Source: Marinobacter zhejiangensis (GTDB lineage Bacteria; Pseudomonadota; Gammaproteobacteria; Pseudomonadales; Oleiphilaceae). Taken from it: a stretch of 64,000 bases of DNA. Positions 55,980 through 63,572 of this stretch are shown here, piece after piece (the stretch's first letter is position 1; each line of letters begins with the position of its first letter). Both the position numbers and the translations under genes were made by a program. The DNA lies in the NCBI RefSeq assembly GCF_900114775.1, contig NZ_FOUE01000002.1:1-64000 (forward strand). Reading direction: 5' to 3'. The notes under the pieces were generated by a model that had not been told where the DNA came from, did not search any database, and saw nothing but the letters and a program-made list of their open reading frames with translations.

Positions 55980-56437
55980 TGCAGAAATTGGCTGTTTATA
56001 CCGTTCACTACCGCCTCAAGAGCAACACGGGCGAGGTCATTGATACCTCTGAAGGCGGCGAGCCTTTGCACTTCCTGCTGGGAAGCGACGGGGTTATTGA
56101 AGGCATCCAGGAAGCTGTGCGCGATCGAGGCCCCGGCGACTGCCTGGACGTCACTATTCCGCCGGCCATGGCCTACGGCGAACACCGGCCGGAGCTGGTG
56201 CGCAAGGTTCCCCGGTCAGCGTTTGAGGGTATCGAAGATCTCCAGGTGGGTATGAAGTTCCAGACCAACACCGGGGAAGAGGCCCAGGTGGTTAAGGTGG
56301 TGGGCATTGATGGCAACCTGGTCCTGGTGGATGCGAACCACCCTCTGGCGGGCCTTACCCTCTACTTCGATTTGGAAATCGTGGCCAAGCGGGAGGCGAA
56401 CGAAGAAGAGATCGCTGCCAACCGCCCGCTGTTCTGA
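55979..56437 (+). CDS. FKBP-type peptidyl-prolyl isomerase (SlyD-like)
   Basis: A 152-residue two-domain FKBP. The FKBP part is split by an insert-in-flap chaperone domain (about 68-125) as in SlyD/SlpA: YTVHYRLKSNTGEVIDTS, LLGSDGVIEGIQEAV, IPPAMAYGEHRPELV, HPLAGLTLYFDLEIVA. The His/Cys-rich metal-binding tail of E. coli SlyD is absent. It starts in the stop codon of the preceding gene (TAATG). Confidence 0.92.
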   Translation: MQKLAVYTVHYRLKSNTGEVIDTSEGGEPLHFLLGSDGVIEGIQEAVRDRGPGDCLDVTIPPAMAYGEHRPELVRKVPRSAFEGIEDLQVGMKFQTNTGEEAQVVKVVGIDGNLVLVDANHPLAGLTLYFDLEIVAKREANEEEIAANRPLF

Positions 56438-56440
56438 TGG

Positions 56441-56463
56441 GTTCGTCAGTTAGGCTGACGAAC
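56441..56463. terminator. Hairpin at the FKBP/olsA convergent junction
   Basis: GTTCGTCAG (56441-56449) and CTGACGAAC (56455-56463) form a perfect 9-bp stem with a TTAGG loop, overlapping the last codons of olsA. It has no U-tract, so it may act as a weak bidirectional or rho-assisted terminator. Confidence 0.4.
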
Positions 56464-57255
56464 AGGTAGGGCGTCAGCGTTCGCCGTCTCGCTCTGGTCG
56501 CCCGCGCGGTGGATCCGTTTCAGGCCAGAGGTGACGGTTTCGTGGAGTTCGAGGGCGAGGGCGTCAAGGTCGGTGTGCTCGTTGATCGTCACTGTGGGGT
56601 GGAAAATAACGCCCACGTCGACCGACGGGCTTTTCAGCATCCGTAGAAGGTGGCCCTGGAATTCGTCGTCGCCGATAAAGGGCGCCAGGTGGTCTGGCTG
56701 TCCATCCCGCAGGTAGCCGATGCTGATGGGCTGAATATCGACCCCGGCGTCTTTGGCTGCCCACAACAGGCGACTGTGGAAGGGAAGTACAGTAATGCCA
56801 GAGGTGGTGGTGCCTTCCGGGAAGATCAGTACGGACTGCCCTTTTTCAAGGGTGGTTGCGATTTCCTGTCGGCACAATTGGGATTTGCCGCCGCCACGCT
56901 TGATGAAAAGGGTTCCGGCTTGCCCGGCCAGCCAGCCGATCACCGGCCATTTGCCGACTTCGGCCTTGGACAGGAAGCGTAAGGGTGACTGTCCGCCGAG
57001 AATTGGTATGTCTGACCAGGAGATGTGATTACTGAGGTATAGCACTGGCTTCGCAGAGATATCGCCCTGCTGGCGAACGCGAAAGCCGAGGCTGCGGACG
57101 GCACCGTGGAAACAGAAGCGGGCGTACGGCGTTCGGTCAATGCGACGACGCCCCAGCCACTCGACCAGCGTAACGCTGCAGGCAATGCCGATTGTGAGTG
57201 AGAGCGATAGGGTAAACAGTGTTAGCCGATAGGTCAGTCGGGCGTAATCCTTCAT
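56446..57255 (-). CDS. olsA: OlsA-like lyso-ornithine lipid O-acyltransferase (PlsC family)
   Basis: A 269-residue membrane acyltransferase with the HX4D motif in LYLSNHISWSDIPILGG (about residue 80) and FPEGTTT, and an N-terminal membrane helix (LFTLSLSLTIGIACSVTLVEW). PlsC-family enzymes acylate lysophosphatidic acid. Here the gene follows olsB, so the likely substrate is lyso-ornithine lipid. I chose the second in-frame ATG because GGGAAAAGAGCCT gives it a ribosome site; the one five codons earlier is possible. Confidence 0.87.
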   Translation of the reverse strand: MKDYARLTYRLTLFTLSLSLTIGIACSVTLVEWLGRRRIDRTPYARFCFHGAVRSLGFRVRQQGDISAKPVLYLSNHISWSDIPILGGQSPLRFLSKAEVGKWPVIGWLAGQAGTLFIKRGGGKSQLCRQEIATTLEKGQSVLIFPEGTTTSGITVLPFHSRLLWAAKDAGVDIQPISIGYLRDGQPDHLAPFIGDDEFQGHLLRMLKSPSVDVGVIFHPTVTINEHTDLDALALELHETVTSGLKRIHRAGDQSETANADALPVRQPN

Positions 57256-57283
57256 AGGCTCTTTTCCCATGGCAGGCTAAGGG

Positions 57284-58048
57284 TCAGTCTTGTTGCCGGC
57301 GAATAAAGTGCCGGTTGTAACGGTCTGCGAGTTTGTTGACTTCCAGCATGACCAACAGGTCTGCGCAACGGAAGTCAGGGTCCCAGCAGGGTTCGCCACA
57401 GACCCGGGCCCCGAGTCGCATGTAGGCCTTGATCAGAGCCGGTGCGTCCACGGGTCTATCGTCACTGACCGGGTGGGTGAGGTGGGGCAGTTCCCGTTTC
57501 GGGGTGACACGAAAGGCCTCATCGGCCAAGTATTCCTGCTGCAGGTGCTTGGCAATCCGCCAGGCTTTCTGACCGCCGTCGGACATACCGATGCTGGCGC
57601 AGCCGATCAGGTAGTCGACGTTGTTCTTGACCAGGTATTCCGCCACAGAAGCCCAAAGCAGGCTGATAGTGGCGCCGCTGCGATAGTCGGGGTGGACACA
57701 GGTGCGGCCGAGCTCGGCAACGGTGCCGGGAAGCTGGTAGAGCCTGGTCAGATCGAACTCGCCCTCTGAATAGAAGCCTCCGGCTTTGTCTGCGGCGGCG
57801 CGGTGCAGGATCCGGGTCGTGGCGACGAGCCGGCCGGTGGCTTCGTCGGTAACGACGAGGTGATCACACCAGTCATCAAAGGCATCGGCGTCCAGGCCTG
57901 GGGTGCAAGAGCCCAGATCGGAGTCGTATTCTTCGGAAAACACTTCGTAGCGTAGACGTTGAGCGGCCTCGACCAGCTCCGGCTGCCGGGTTATGACGGT
58001 GTTCAGGCGTCGGGCCGAGCGGTTGGCGCGGGCAGTTTGTATGGGCAT
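57284..58048 (-). CDS. olsB: OlsB-like ornithine N-acyltransferase (hemolysin-type GNAT)
   Basis: A 254-residue acyl-ACP-dependent N-acyltransferase. Family features: QRLRYEVFSEEYDSDLG near the N-terminus, DHLVVTDEATGRLVATTRIL, AELGRTCVHPDYRSGATISLLW and the C-terminal RLGARVCGEPCWDPDFRCADLLVMLE. OlsB adds a 3-hydroxyacyl chain to ornithine, the first step in ornithine-lipid synthesis. It leads a two-gene operon with olsA and has a five-repeat Pho box directly upstream. The ATG has AAGAGACAAAGCC upstream. Confidence 0.9.
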   Translation of the reverse strand: MPIQTARANRSARRLNTVITRQPELVEAAQRLRYEVFSEEYDSDLGSCTPGLDADAFDDWCDHLVVTDEATGRLVATTRILHRAAADKAGGFYSEGEFDLTRLYQLPGTVAELGRTCVHPDYRSGATISLLWASVAEYLVKNNVDYLIGCASIGMSDGGQKAWRIAKHLQQEYLADEAFRVTPKRELPHLTHPVSDDRPVDAPALIKAYMRLGARVCGEPCWDPDFRCADLLVMLEVNKLADRYNRHFIRRQQD

Positions 58049-58068
58049 GGCTTTGTCTCTTTGTTTCC

Positions 58069-58135
58069 ATTTTCAGACAAGGCTATGAACCGGGTATGAC
58101 AGACGGATGAAGCGGCTATGACGAGGGGATGACAG
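58069..58135 (-). promoter_or_regulatory. Five-repeat Pho box upstream of olsB
   Basis: On the minus strand five 7-bp half-sites follow with exact 11-bp period: CTGTCAT (58129-58135), TCGTCAT (58118-58124), GCTTCAT (58107-58113), CTGTCAT (58096-58102) and GGTTCAT (58085-58091). Two are perfect PhoB half-sites. Ten bases after the last one is GAAAAT, a possible -10. The olsB ATG is 37 bp downstream of the box. Phosphate-controlled ornithine lipid synthesis is known in several bacteria. Confidence 0.8.
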
Positions 58136-58419
58136 TTAGCCCTGCAAATTACTCAGCTCCTGAATGTTGCCTGATGTAAAGAACTGGGCGCTCCATGTAT
58201 ATTTCTGAATAGCATGTATAATTGCTGTTACAGGACGTTGCCTGTATTGTTTGAGAGACCACTTGAGGAGTAATCGGTTTCTTCCTTGGGTACCCTATTT
58301 TTTAAGAAAAGGTTTAGCAAAGGTTGGTTCTGGAACCGGGCTGCGTAATTGCCCCGGAAAATTTTCAGAATAGAGCCTATGCTTTTAAAAACAGGCCGAA
58401 ATGACACAACAAATCAGAG
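58136..58419. other. Gap between the olsB Pho box and the response-regulator gene
   Basis: These 284 bp (with the Pho region, 371 bp without a gene) are AT-rich in parts. TATAAT occurs at about 58216 in GCATGTATAATTGC and could be a -10 element for the regulator operon with a long leader. No -35 partner of quality was found, and no RNA gene is recognised. Confidence 0.3.
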
Positions 58420-59157
58420 ATGGATGGCGTGGAACAGACGAATGAGAGTTGGCGTATCCTCATCGTAGAGGACGACGAACGGCTGGCAGACCTGACCCGG
58501 GAATACCTCGAGAGCAATGGCCTGACGGTTACCGTAGAGAATCATGGTGGGCATGCGGTTGAGCGCATCCGTAATGAACAGCCGGATCTGGTGGTTCTGG
58601 ATTTGATGTTGCCTGGCGAAGACGGGCTGTCGATCTGCCGTCGGGTCAGGCCATTTTTCTCTGGTCCCATCATTATGCTTACCGCGAGGACCGACGACCT
58701 GGATCAGGTGTTGGGTCTTGAGATGGGGGCTGATGACTATATTGGCAAGCCCGTGCAGCCCCGTGTTCTGTTGGCGCGGATTCGTGCCCTGCTCCGGCGG
58801 GTTGGGGATACCTCGAGCGTTGAGAGTGACGGCGACAACGGCGAAGAGCCGGTGCGCCTCCAGTTCAACGACTTGGTGGTTGACCGCTCCATGCGGGAGG
58901 CTTGGCTGAATGATGAAAGCATCGACCTGACCAGTGCCGAGTTCGATCTGTTGTGGTTGCTGGCCAGCAGTGCCGGCCGCGTTCTGAGTCGGGAAGAGAT
59001 CTTCACCGCGCTGCGGGGGATCGAATACGATGGTCAGGACCGCTCCATTGATGTCCGGGTATCGAGAATTCGACCGAAGATTGGTGATGATCCTGTTCAC
59101 CCACGTCGAATCAAGACGGTCCGCAGTAAGGGCTACCTGTTTGTGAAGGAAGCCTGA
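58420..59157 (+). CDS. OmpR-family response regulator (RstA-like)
   Basis: A 245-residue regulator. The receiver domain (about 11-125) has acidic pocket EDDE, phospho-acceptor Asp in VVLDLMLPGEDG (about residue 62) and the Lys in IGKPVQP. The C-terminal winged helix (about 145-240) has TSAEFDLLWLLASSAGRVLSREEIF and SIDVRVSRIRPKIGDDP. The receiver ligand loop matches E. coli RstA closely (DLVVLDLMLPGEDGLSICR). It is paired with the kinase gene 58 bp downstream. Confidence 0.94.
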   Translation: MDGVEQTNESWRILIVEDDERLADLTREYLESNGLTVTVENHGGHAVERIRNEQPDLVVLDLMLPGEDGLSICRRVRPFFSGPIIMLTARTDDLDQVLGLEMGADDYIGKPVQPRVLLARIRALLRRVGDTSSVESDGDNGEEPVRLQFNDLVVDRSMREAWLNDESIDLTSAEFDLLWLLASSAGRVLSREEIFTALRGIEYDGQDRSIDVRVSRIRPKIGDDPVHPRRIKTVRSKGYLFVKEA

Positions 59158-59215
59158 TCTCCTGACTCCTGAGCCGGCCAGCTTGGCCGGCGACACTTTC
59201 CCCAGGGTTTTGTTC

Positions 59216-60775
59216 ATGCCCCTGAAGTTCTTCCTCAAACTATACCTCCGCTTGCTCGGACTTGCGGCGCTGGTCGTGGTTCTTTGCTTTACCCTGTTTT
59301 CGGGCTTGAACTCTGTTCGCGAACAGTCTTGGCAGGAGTACTATCCTGCGCCGTTGCTGCGTTGGCTGGCGGCGGTTCCTTCACCTCAACAACAATACCC
59401 CTGGTTGCTGGCACATCACGACTTTCGCCTTGTCGAGCGTGGCAGTCTGGATGCATCGCCACTGGTGCAGGAGCGTCTGGGCTATGGCCAGGTCGTTGCG
59501 GTTCAGACCGAGTTGGGATGGCGTTTGCTTGTGTTGAGCCCTAGCGGTGAGGTGCTGGAGTTCTTGTTCCGTGACACCTATCGGGAGGTGGCTGAGACTG
59601 CTGCCCTGATTGCGCTGGCTCATTTGAGTGAGGCACTTCCCGAAGACCGGGATCCGCTGATGGCAGAGTTGTCATCACGGTTGGCGATTACATTGAGGCC
59701 CTTGGCCAGTGAACGCGACTTGCCCGCCGAGGCGGTACTCGGTCAGGTATCTGAGCGCGGTATAGCCTTCTATCGTCAGGGCGACTCCGGTCGTGTTTTG
59801 CTTCGGCTGGCGGATGGCTCTCTGGTTAATCTGGAATTGCCCCCACGCTTCGACTCGTGGCACTGGAGTGTGGTGCTTTTGCTGCTGTTTGTGGCAGCAG
59901 GGGTGATGGGTGCAGCTCTGCTGATGCTGGTGCGGGGTGTGGACCAGAACCTGCGGGCGGTTGAGTCGGTGGCGATCCGTATCGCCCGCGGTGAGCTGGG
60001 GGCGCGCGTCGAAGAAAGTGGCAGCACTCTGGTCTCCAGACTGGCTAGTTCGTTCAATGGGATGGCGGAGCATATCCAGCGGCTGGTTGGTGTTCAGCGC
60101 GAAATGATTCACGCGGTGTCCCATGAGTTGCGTACCCCAGTAGCTCGTATCCGGTTTGGGGTCCAGATGCTTGAAGGTTGTGATAGTGCCGAAGCACTTC
60201 AGAAGCAGCTAGATGGTATTGACGGTGATATCCAGGAGCTGGATGAGCTGATCGATGAAATCCTGACCTATGCGCGATTGGAACAGGGTGGCCCGGTATT
60301 CTCGCTGGTCGAAACGTCAGTCACGGATATCGTGCGGCAGGTGGTTGGTGAGCAGCAACTGATTCGTCCTGGCATCGTTATTGAAGCGGACATCGCACCC
60401 GGATCGGAGCAGTGGGCGATGTCGGATGTCGAGCCGCGTTATATTCATCGAGCCATCCAGAACCTGGTTGGCAATGCCGCGCGTTATGCGAATGGCCGGG
60501 TGCGGGTTCGGTGTCAGCTGGATGACGACAACTGTCGCGTGGATGTGGAGGACGATGGTCCCGGAGTTCCGGAAGAGGACTGGGAAAAGGTCTTTACGGC
60601 GTTCGCCCGACTGGATGACAGTCGTACTCGAAATTCGGGTGGGTATGGCCTGGGCTTGTCGATTGTTCGTCGCATATTGTACTGGCATGGTGGGCAGGCG
60701 TTTGTGTGCCGCAGCGACGACCTTGGGGGCGCCCGGTTCAGTCTCGTGTGGCCAAGGAAAAAATCTGTTGTTTAG
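59216..60775 (+). CDS. Sensor histidine kinase (RstB-like)
   Basis: A 519-residue kinase with two membrane helices (about 8-30 and 218-245) flanking a periplasmic domain, then HAMP, HisKA with MIHAVSHELRTPVARIRFGVQML (phospho-His about residue 305) and a HATPase domain (NLVGNAARYAN, VEDDGPGVPEEDW, GGYGLGLSIVRRI, GGARFSLVWP). The HAMP-HisKA sequence resembles RstB. The signal sensed is unknown. The ATG giving MPLKFFLKLYLRLLG is chosen because it starts the first membrane helix. Confidence 0.93.
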   Translation: MPLKFFLKLYLRLLGLAALVVVLCFTLFSGLNSVREQSWQEYYPAPLLRWLAAVPSPQQQYPWLLAHHDFRLVERGSLDASPLVQERLGYGQVVAVQTELGWRLLVLSPSGEVLEFLFRDTYREVAETAALIALAHLSEALPEDRDPLMAELSSRLAITLRPLASERDLPAEAVLGQVSERGIAFYRQGDSGRVLLRLADGSLVNLELPPRFDSWHWSVVLLLLFVAAGVMGAALLMLVRGVDQNLRAVESVAIRIARGELGARVEESGSTLVSRLASSFNGMAEHIQRLVGVQREMIHAVSHELRTPVARIRFGVQMLEGCDSAEALQKQLDGIDGDIQELDELIDEILTYARLEQGGPVFSLVETSVTDIVRQVVGEQQLIRPGIVIEADIAPGSEQWAMSDVEPRYIHRAIQNLVGNAARYANGRVRVRCQLDDDNCRVDVEDDGPGVPEEDWEKVFTAFARLDDSRTRNSGGYGLGLSIVRRILYWHGGQAFVCRSDDLGGARFSLVWPRKKSVV

Positions 60776-60940
60776 TCGGCGGCCAGCTGTGATGCAGGTC
60801 TCGCCAAGTCACTGAATGTAACAAAGTAATACACAACCTCCACTGAAGGCAGGCACCTGATCCCCGATACTTGTTCGTGTAAGGGATGACTTTTGAGGTT
60901 GTAGTTCTTACGAACTTTCCTTGTTTCATTCGTCATTTGA

Positions 60941-60967
60941 GGGCCGGAATTTCCGGCCCTTTTTTTT
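60941..60967 (+). terminator. Terminator between the kinase gene and glpD
   Basis: GGGCCGG-AATTT-CCGGCCC followed by T8 on the plus strand, 165 bp beyond the kinase stop. It mainly ends the two-component operon. Confidence 0.9.
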
Positions 60968-60984
60968 GCTTTCGAGTTTTGCTT

Positions 60985-62529
60985 TCAGGCGGCGTTTTCG
61001 CTCTGACCAGCCATCCACAGTTTCAGGTGTTCGACCTGATCCGCCTCCAGTCTCAGCCCCAGCTTGGTTCGCCGCCAGAGAATGTCATCGGTGGTTCGGG
61101 CCCATTCATCTGACATCAGGTAGGCCACTTCCTTCTGGTACAGGGTATCGCCGAAGTGCTCGCCCAGATCCCTCGTGGTTTCGCTGCTGCCAAGAAAGCG
61201 GATGGCCAGTATGCCGTAGCAGCGGCTGTAGCGGTCAATCAGTGGTGCAGGCAGCTTGGGGTAGAGCGTCGCCAGGCACTCCCGGATGGCTGAACGGGTG
61301 TTGATTTCCTCGGTTGCGCCGGGAAGTGCCTGTTGCCGGGTACGGGATGGCGGCATTTGCGGGAAATGGTCCCTCAGTTTCTCCACGGCGGCTTCCGCCA
61401 GCTTTCGGTAAGTGGTGATCTTGCCGCCGAAAATGCTGAGTAGAGGGGCTTCTTGCTCTGAGCCTTGTAACTCCAGGGTGTAATCCCGGGTGATGGCCGA
61501 CGGGTCGCTGGATTCGTCATCGAGCAGGGGGCGCACGCCAGAATAGGTATGCACGATGTCCTTGCGGTCGATCTGGTGAATGAAGTGCCCGTTGACGACG
61601 TCAAGCAGGTACTGAATCTCGTCATCATCGATGTGGGCGTCATTCGGGTTGCCCTGGTACTCTTTATCGGTTGTGCCGATCAGGTTGAAATTGTCTTCGT
61701 AGGGCAACACGAACACGATGCGGCGATCGGTGTTCTGAAGAATGTACGCGCCCTCCTGATCCACAATGCGTGGAACCACGATGTGACTGCCTTTGACAAG
61801 GCGAACGTTGTGAGGTGAAGGTAGCTCAAAGGCATCGTCAAATAGCCGGGCAGCCCATGGACCGCTGGCGTTAACCAGTGCTTTGGCGTAGACCGTCTTG
61901 CGCAAGCCGGTTTGAGTGCTTTCGGTTTCAACCGCCCATAACGACTGGTCAGGCAAGCGCCGGGCACGAACGCACAGAGTATCGCGTTCGATGCGGGCGC
62001 CATGATTACGTGCAGCCTGGGCGTTGGCGATGACCAGCCTGGCGTCGTCAACCCAGCAGTCGGAATAGCTATACCCCTTCTTGATTCGGGGGTTGAGAGG
62101 TCCGGATCCGTCAAAGCGACGACTTTTGGCGCCCGGCAGGGTTTCCCGGGGCGCAAGGTGGTCGTACAGGAAGAGTCCACAGCGAATCATCCAGCCTGGG
62201 CGAAGGTGCGGCTGGTGGGGGAGGGTAAAGCGCATGGGGCGCACCAGGTGTGGGGCGACCTTCAGTAAAACCTCCCGTTCAGCCAGGGCTTCCCGAACCA
62301 GCCGGAACTCATAATGCTCCAGGTAACGCAGCCCGCCATGTACCAGCTTGCTGCTTGCCGACGATGTGGCTGAGCCCAGGTCGCCTTTCTCGCACAGCAT
62401 CACTCGCAAACCCCGCCCGGCGGCATCGGCGGCGATTCCGCACCCATTGATGCCCCCGCCGACCACTAGCAGGTCGTAAGTGTCGGACGTAGCGTAGCTG
62501 GCTGTGGGTCGATTCCCCTGAAGTGTCAT
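60985..62529 (-). CDS. glpD: Aerobic glycerol-3-phosphate dehydrogenase
   Basis: It oxidises sn-glycerol 3-phosphate to dihydroxyacetone phosphate at the inner membrane and passes electrons to quinone. The 514-residue flavoprotein has the FAD loop YDLLVVGGGINGCGIAADAAGRG near the N-terminus, SSASSKLVHGGLRYLEHYEFRLVREALAER, GTTDKEYQG and SIFGGKITTYRKLAEAAVEKL. The ATG giving MTLQGNRP is chosen; a GTG three codons earlier is possible. A GlpR-like operator lies 15 bp upstream. Confidence 0.97.
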   Translation of the reverse strand: MTLQGNRPTASYATSDTYDLLVVGGGINGCGIAADAAGRGLRVMLCEKGDLGSATSSASSKLVHGGLRYLEHYEFRLVREALAEREVLLKVAPHLVRPMRFTLPHQPHLRPGWMIRCGLFLYDHLAPRETLPGAKSRRFDGSGPLNPRIKKGYSYSDCWVDDARLVIANAQAARNHGARIERDTLCVRARRLPDQSLWAVETESTQTGLRKTVYAKALVNASGPWAARLFDDAFELPSPHNVRLVKGSHIVVPRIVDQEGAYILQNTDRRIVFVLPYEDNFNLIGTTDKEYQGNPNDAHIDDDEIQYLLDVVNGHFIHQIDRKDIVHTYSGVRPLLDDESSDPSAITRDYTLELQGSEQEAPLLSIFGGKITTYRKLAEAAVEKLRDHFPQMPPSRTRQQALPGATEEINTRSAIRECLATLYPKLPAPLIDRYSRCYGILAIRFLGSSETTRDLGEHFGDTLYQKEVAYLMSDEWARTTDDILWRRTKLGLRLEADQVEHLKLWMAGQSENAA

Positions 62530-62543
62530 GCTTTTCACCGGTA

Positions 62544-62559
62544 TTTTCGTAAATGAAAA
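62544..62559. promoter_or_regulatory. GlpR-type operator upstream of glpD
   Basis: TTTTCGTAAATGAAAA, an inverted repeat with one mismatch (TTTTCGT/ATGAAAA), 15 bp upstream of the glpD ATG. It nearly matches the perfect palindrome upstream of glpK, as expected for a GlpR-repressed gene. Confidence 0.7.
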
Positions 62560-62607
62560 ATTGATGGTGAAATATTAACCGAAAGTCGAAGTATCAACCA
62601 AGTTAAA

Positions 62608-62623
62608 TTTTCATTTCCGAATA
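62608..62623. promoter_or_regulatory. Second, weaker GlpR-type site between glpR and glpD
   Basis: TTTTCATTTCCGAATA matches 13 of 16 positions of the glpK site. It lies about 80 bp upstream of glpD, 8 bp after the glpR stop, and could support cooperative binding or looping with the proximal site. Confidence 0.45.
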
Positions 62624-62630
62624 TTCTGGC

Positions 62631-63407
62631 TCATTCCTGATCAGGAGCTTCAGCGATGATCAGATTAACTCCGGACTCGGCAATGCAGGCGCTGAGTCGT
62701 TTACTGGGTTGGCTGTCGGTAAACAGGTGAGTGGCCTGGGAGATGTGCCCCAGCCGAATCATGGCGTTGCGGCCGAACTTGGTGTGGTCGGCTGCCAGGA
62801 AGATTTGCCTGCTGTGTTCGATGATTGCCTGGGCGACCCGAACCTCCTGGTAGTCGAAGTCGAGCAGGTCGCCATCGCTGTCAATGCCGCTGATACCGAT
62901 AATGGCAATGTCGACCTTGAATTGCCGGATGAACTCCTCCGTTGCCTCCCCGATGATGCCGCCGTCACGGTTTCGGACCATGCCGCCGGCAATAATGACG
63001 GTGAAGTCGTCTTTGCTGCAGAGAATGCTGGCAACATGAAGGTTGTTGGTGATGACCGTGAGTCCTTTGTGGGCCAGCAGTGCCTTGGCGATGGTTTCCG
63101 TGGTTGTGCCGATGTTGATAAACAGCGAGCTGTTGTCTGGTACCCGTGCGGCAATGGTTTCTGCGATGCGCTGTTTTTCTTCGAGGTTACGGATGCTGCG
63201 CTCGGAATAGGCCATGTTGACTGTGCTGGTGGCAAGGCCCGCTCCGCCATGGTAGCGCCTGAGTCGGCCGGATTCGTCCAGAGTATTGATGTCGCGGCGA
63301 ATGGTTTGGGGAGTCACGTCAAAGTGGTCGGCGAGCGCTTCGATGGTCATGAAGCCTCGCTCGTTAACCAGTTCGACGATGTTCTCGTGGCGGGCATTTA
63401 TGGTCAT
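62631..63407 (-). CDS. glpR: DeoR-family repressor GlpR
   Basis: Represses glycerol genes until glycerol 3-phosphate binds. The 258-residue protein has an N-terminal DeoR HTH (RHENIVELVNERGFMTIEALADHFDVTPQTIRRDINTLDESGRLRRYHGGAG) and a C-terminal sugar-phosphate sensor (FINIGTTTETIAKAL, VITNNLHVASIL, IAGGMVRNRDGGIIG). I chose the ATG aligned with E. coli GlpR; an ATG 21 codons upstream is close to the operator and would add an unconserved tail. It is divergent from glpK and upstream of glpD. Confidence 0.94.
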   Translation of the reverse strand: MTINARHENIVELVNERGFMTIEALADHFDVTPQTIRRDINTLDESGRLRRYHGGAGLATSTVNMAYSERSIRNLEEKQRIAETIAARVPDNSSLFINIGTTTETIAKALLAHKGLTVITNNLHVASILCSKDDFTVIIAGGMVRNRDGGIIGEATEEFIRQFKVDIAIIGISGIDSDGDLLDFDYQEVRVAQAIIEHSRQIFLAADHTKFGRNAMIRLGHISQATHLFTDSQPSKRLSACIAESGVNLIIAEAPDQE

Positions 63408-63475
63408 GTCATTGGTCCAATGTGTGAATCCGGTGGTGCGGTTTGGGTTTGCGGTGACCGGTGAGTTCATTATAA

Positions 63476-63491
63476 TTTTCGTTTACGAAAA
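63476..63491. promoter_or_regulatory. GlpR operator between glpR and glpK
   Basis: TTTTCGTTTACGAAAA is a perfect 7-bp inverted repeat (TTTTCGT/ACGAAAA) with a 2-bp centre. It lies in the divergent glpR-glpK gap, 82 bp before glpK, and can control both genes. Confidence 0.75.
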
Positions 63492-63572
63492 TCCAATGAT
63501 AATACTGGCGGTTTTACGGTCACATGCTTGTGCTCTGGAATCTGCCGGATTCGACGATAAAGGACAACCCGG

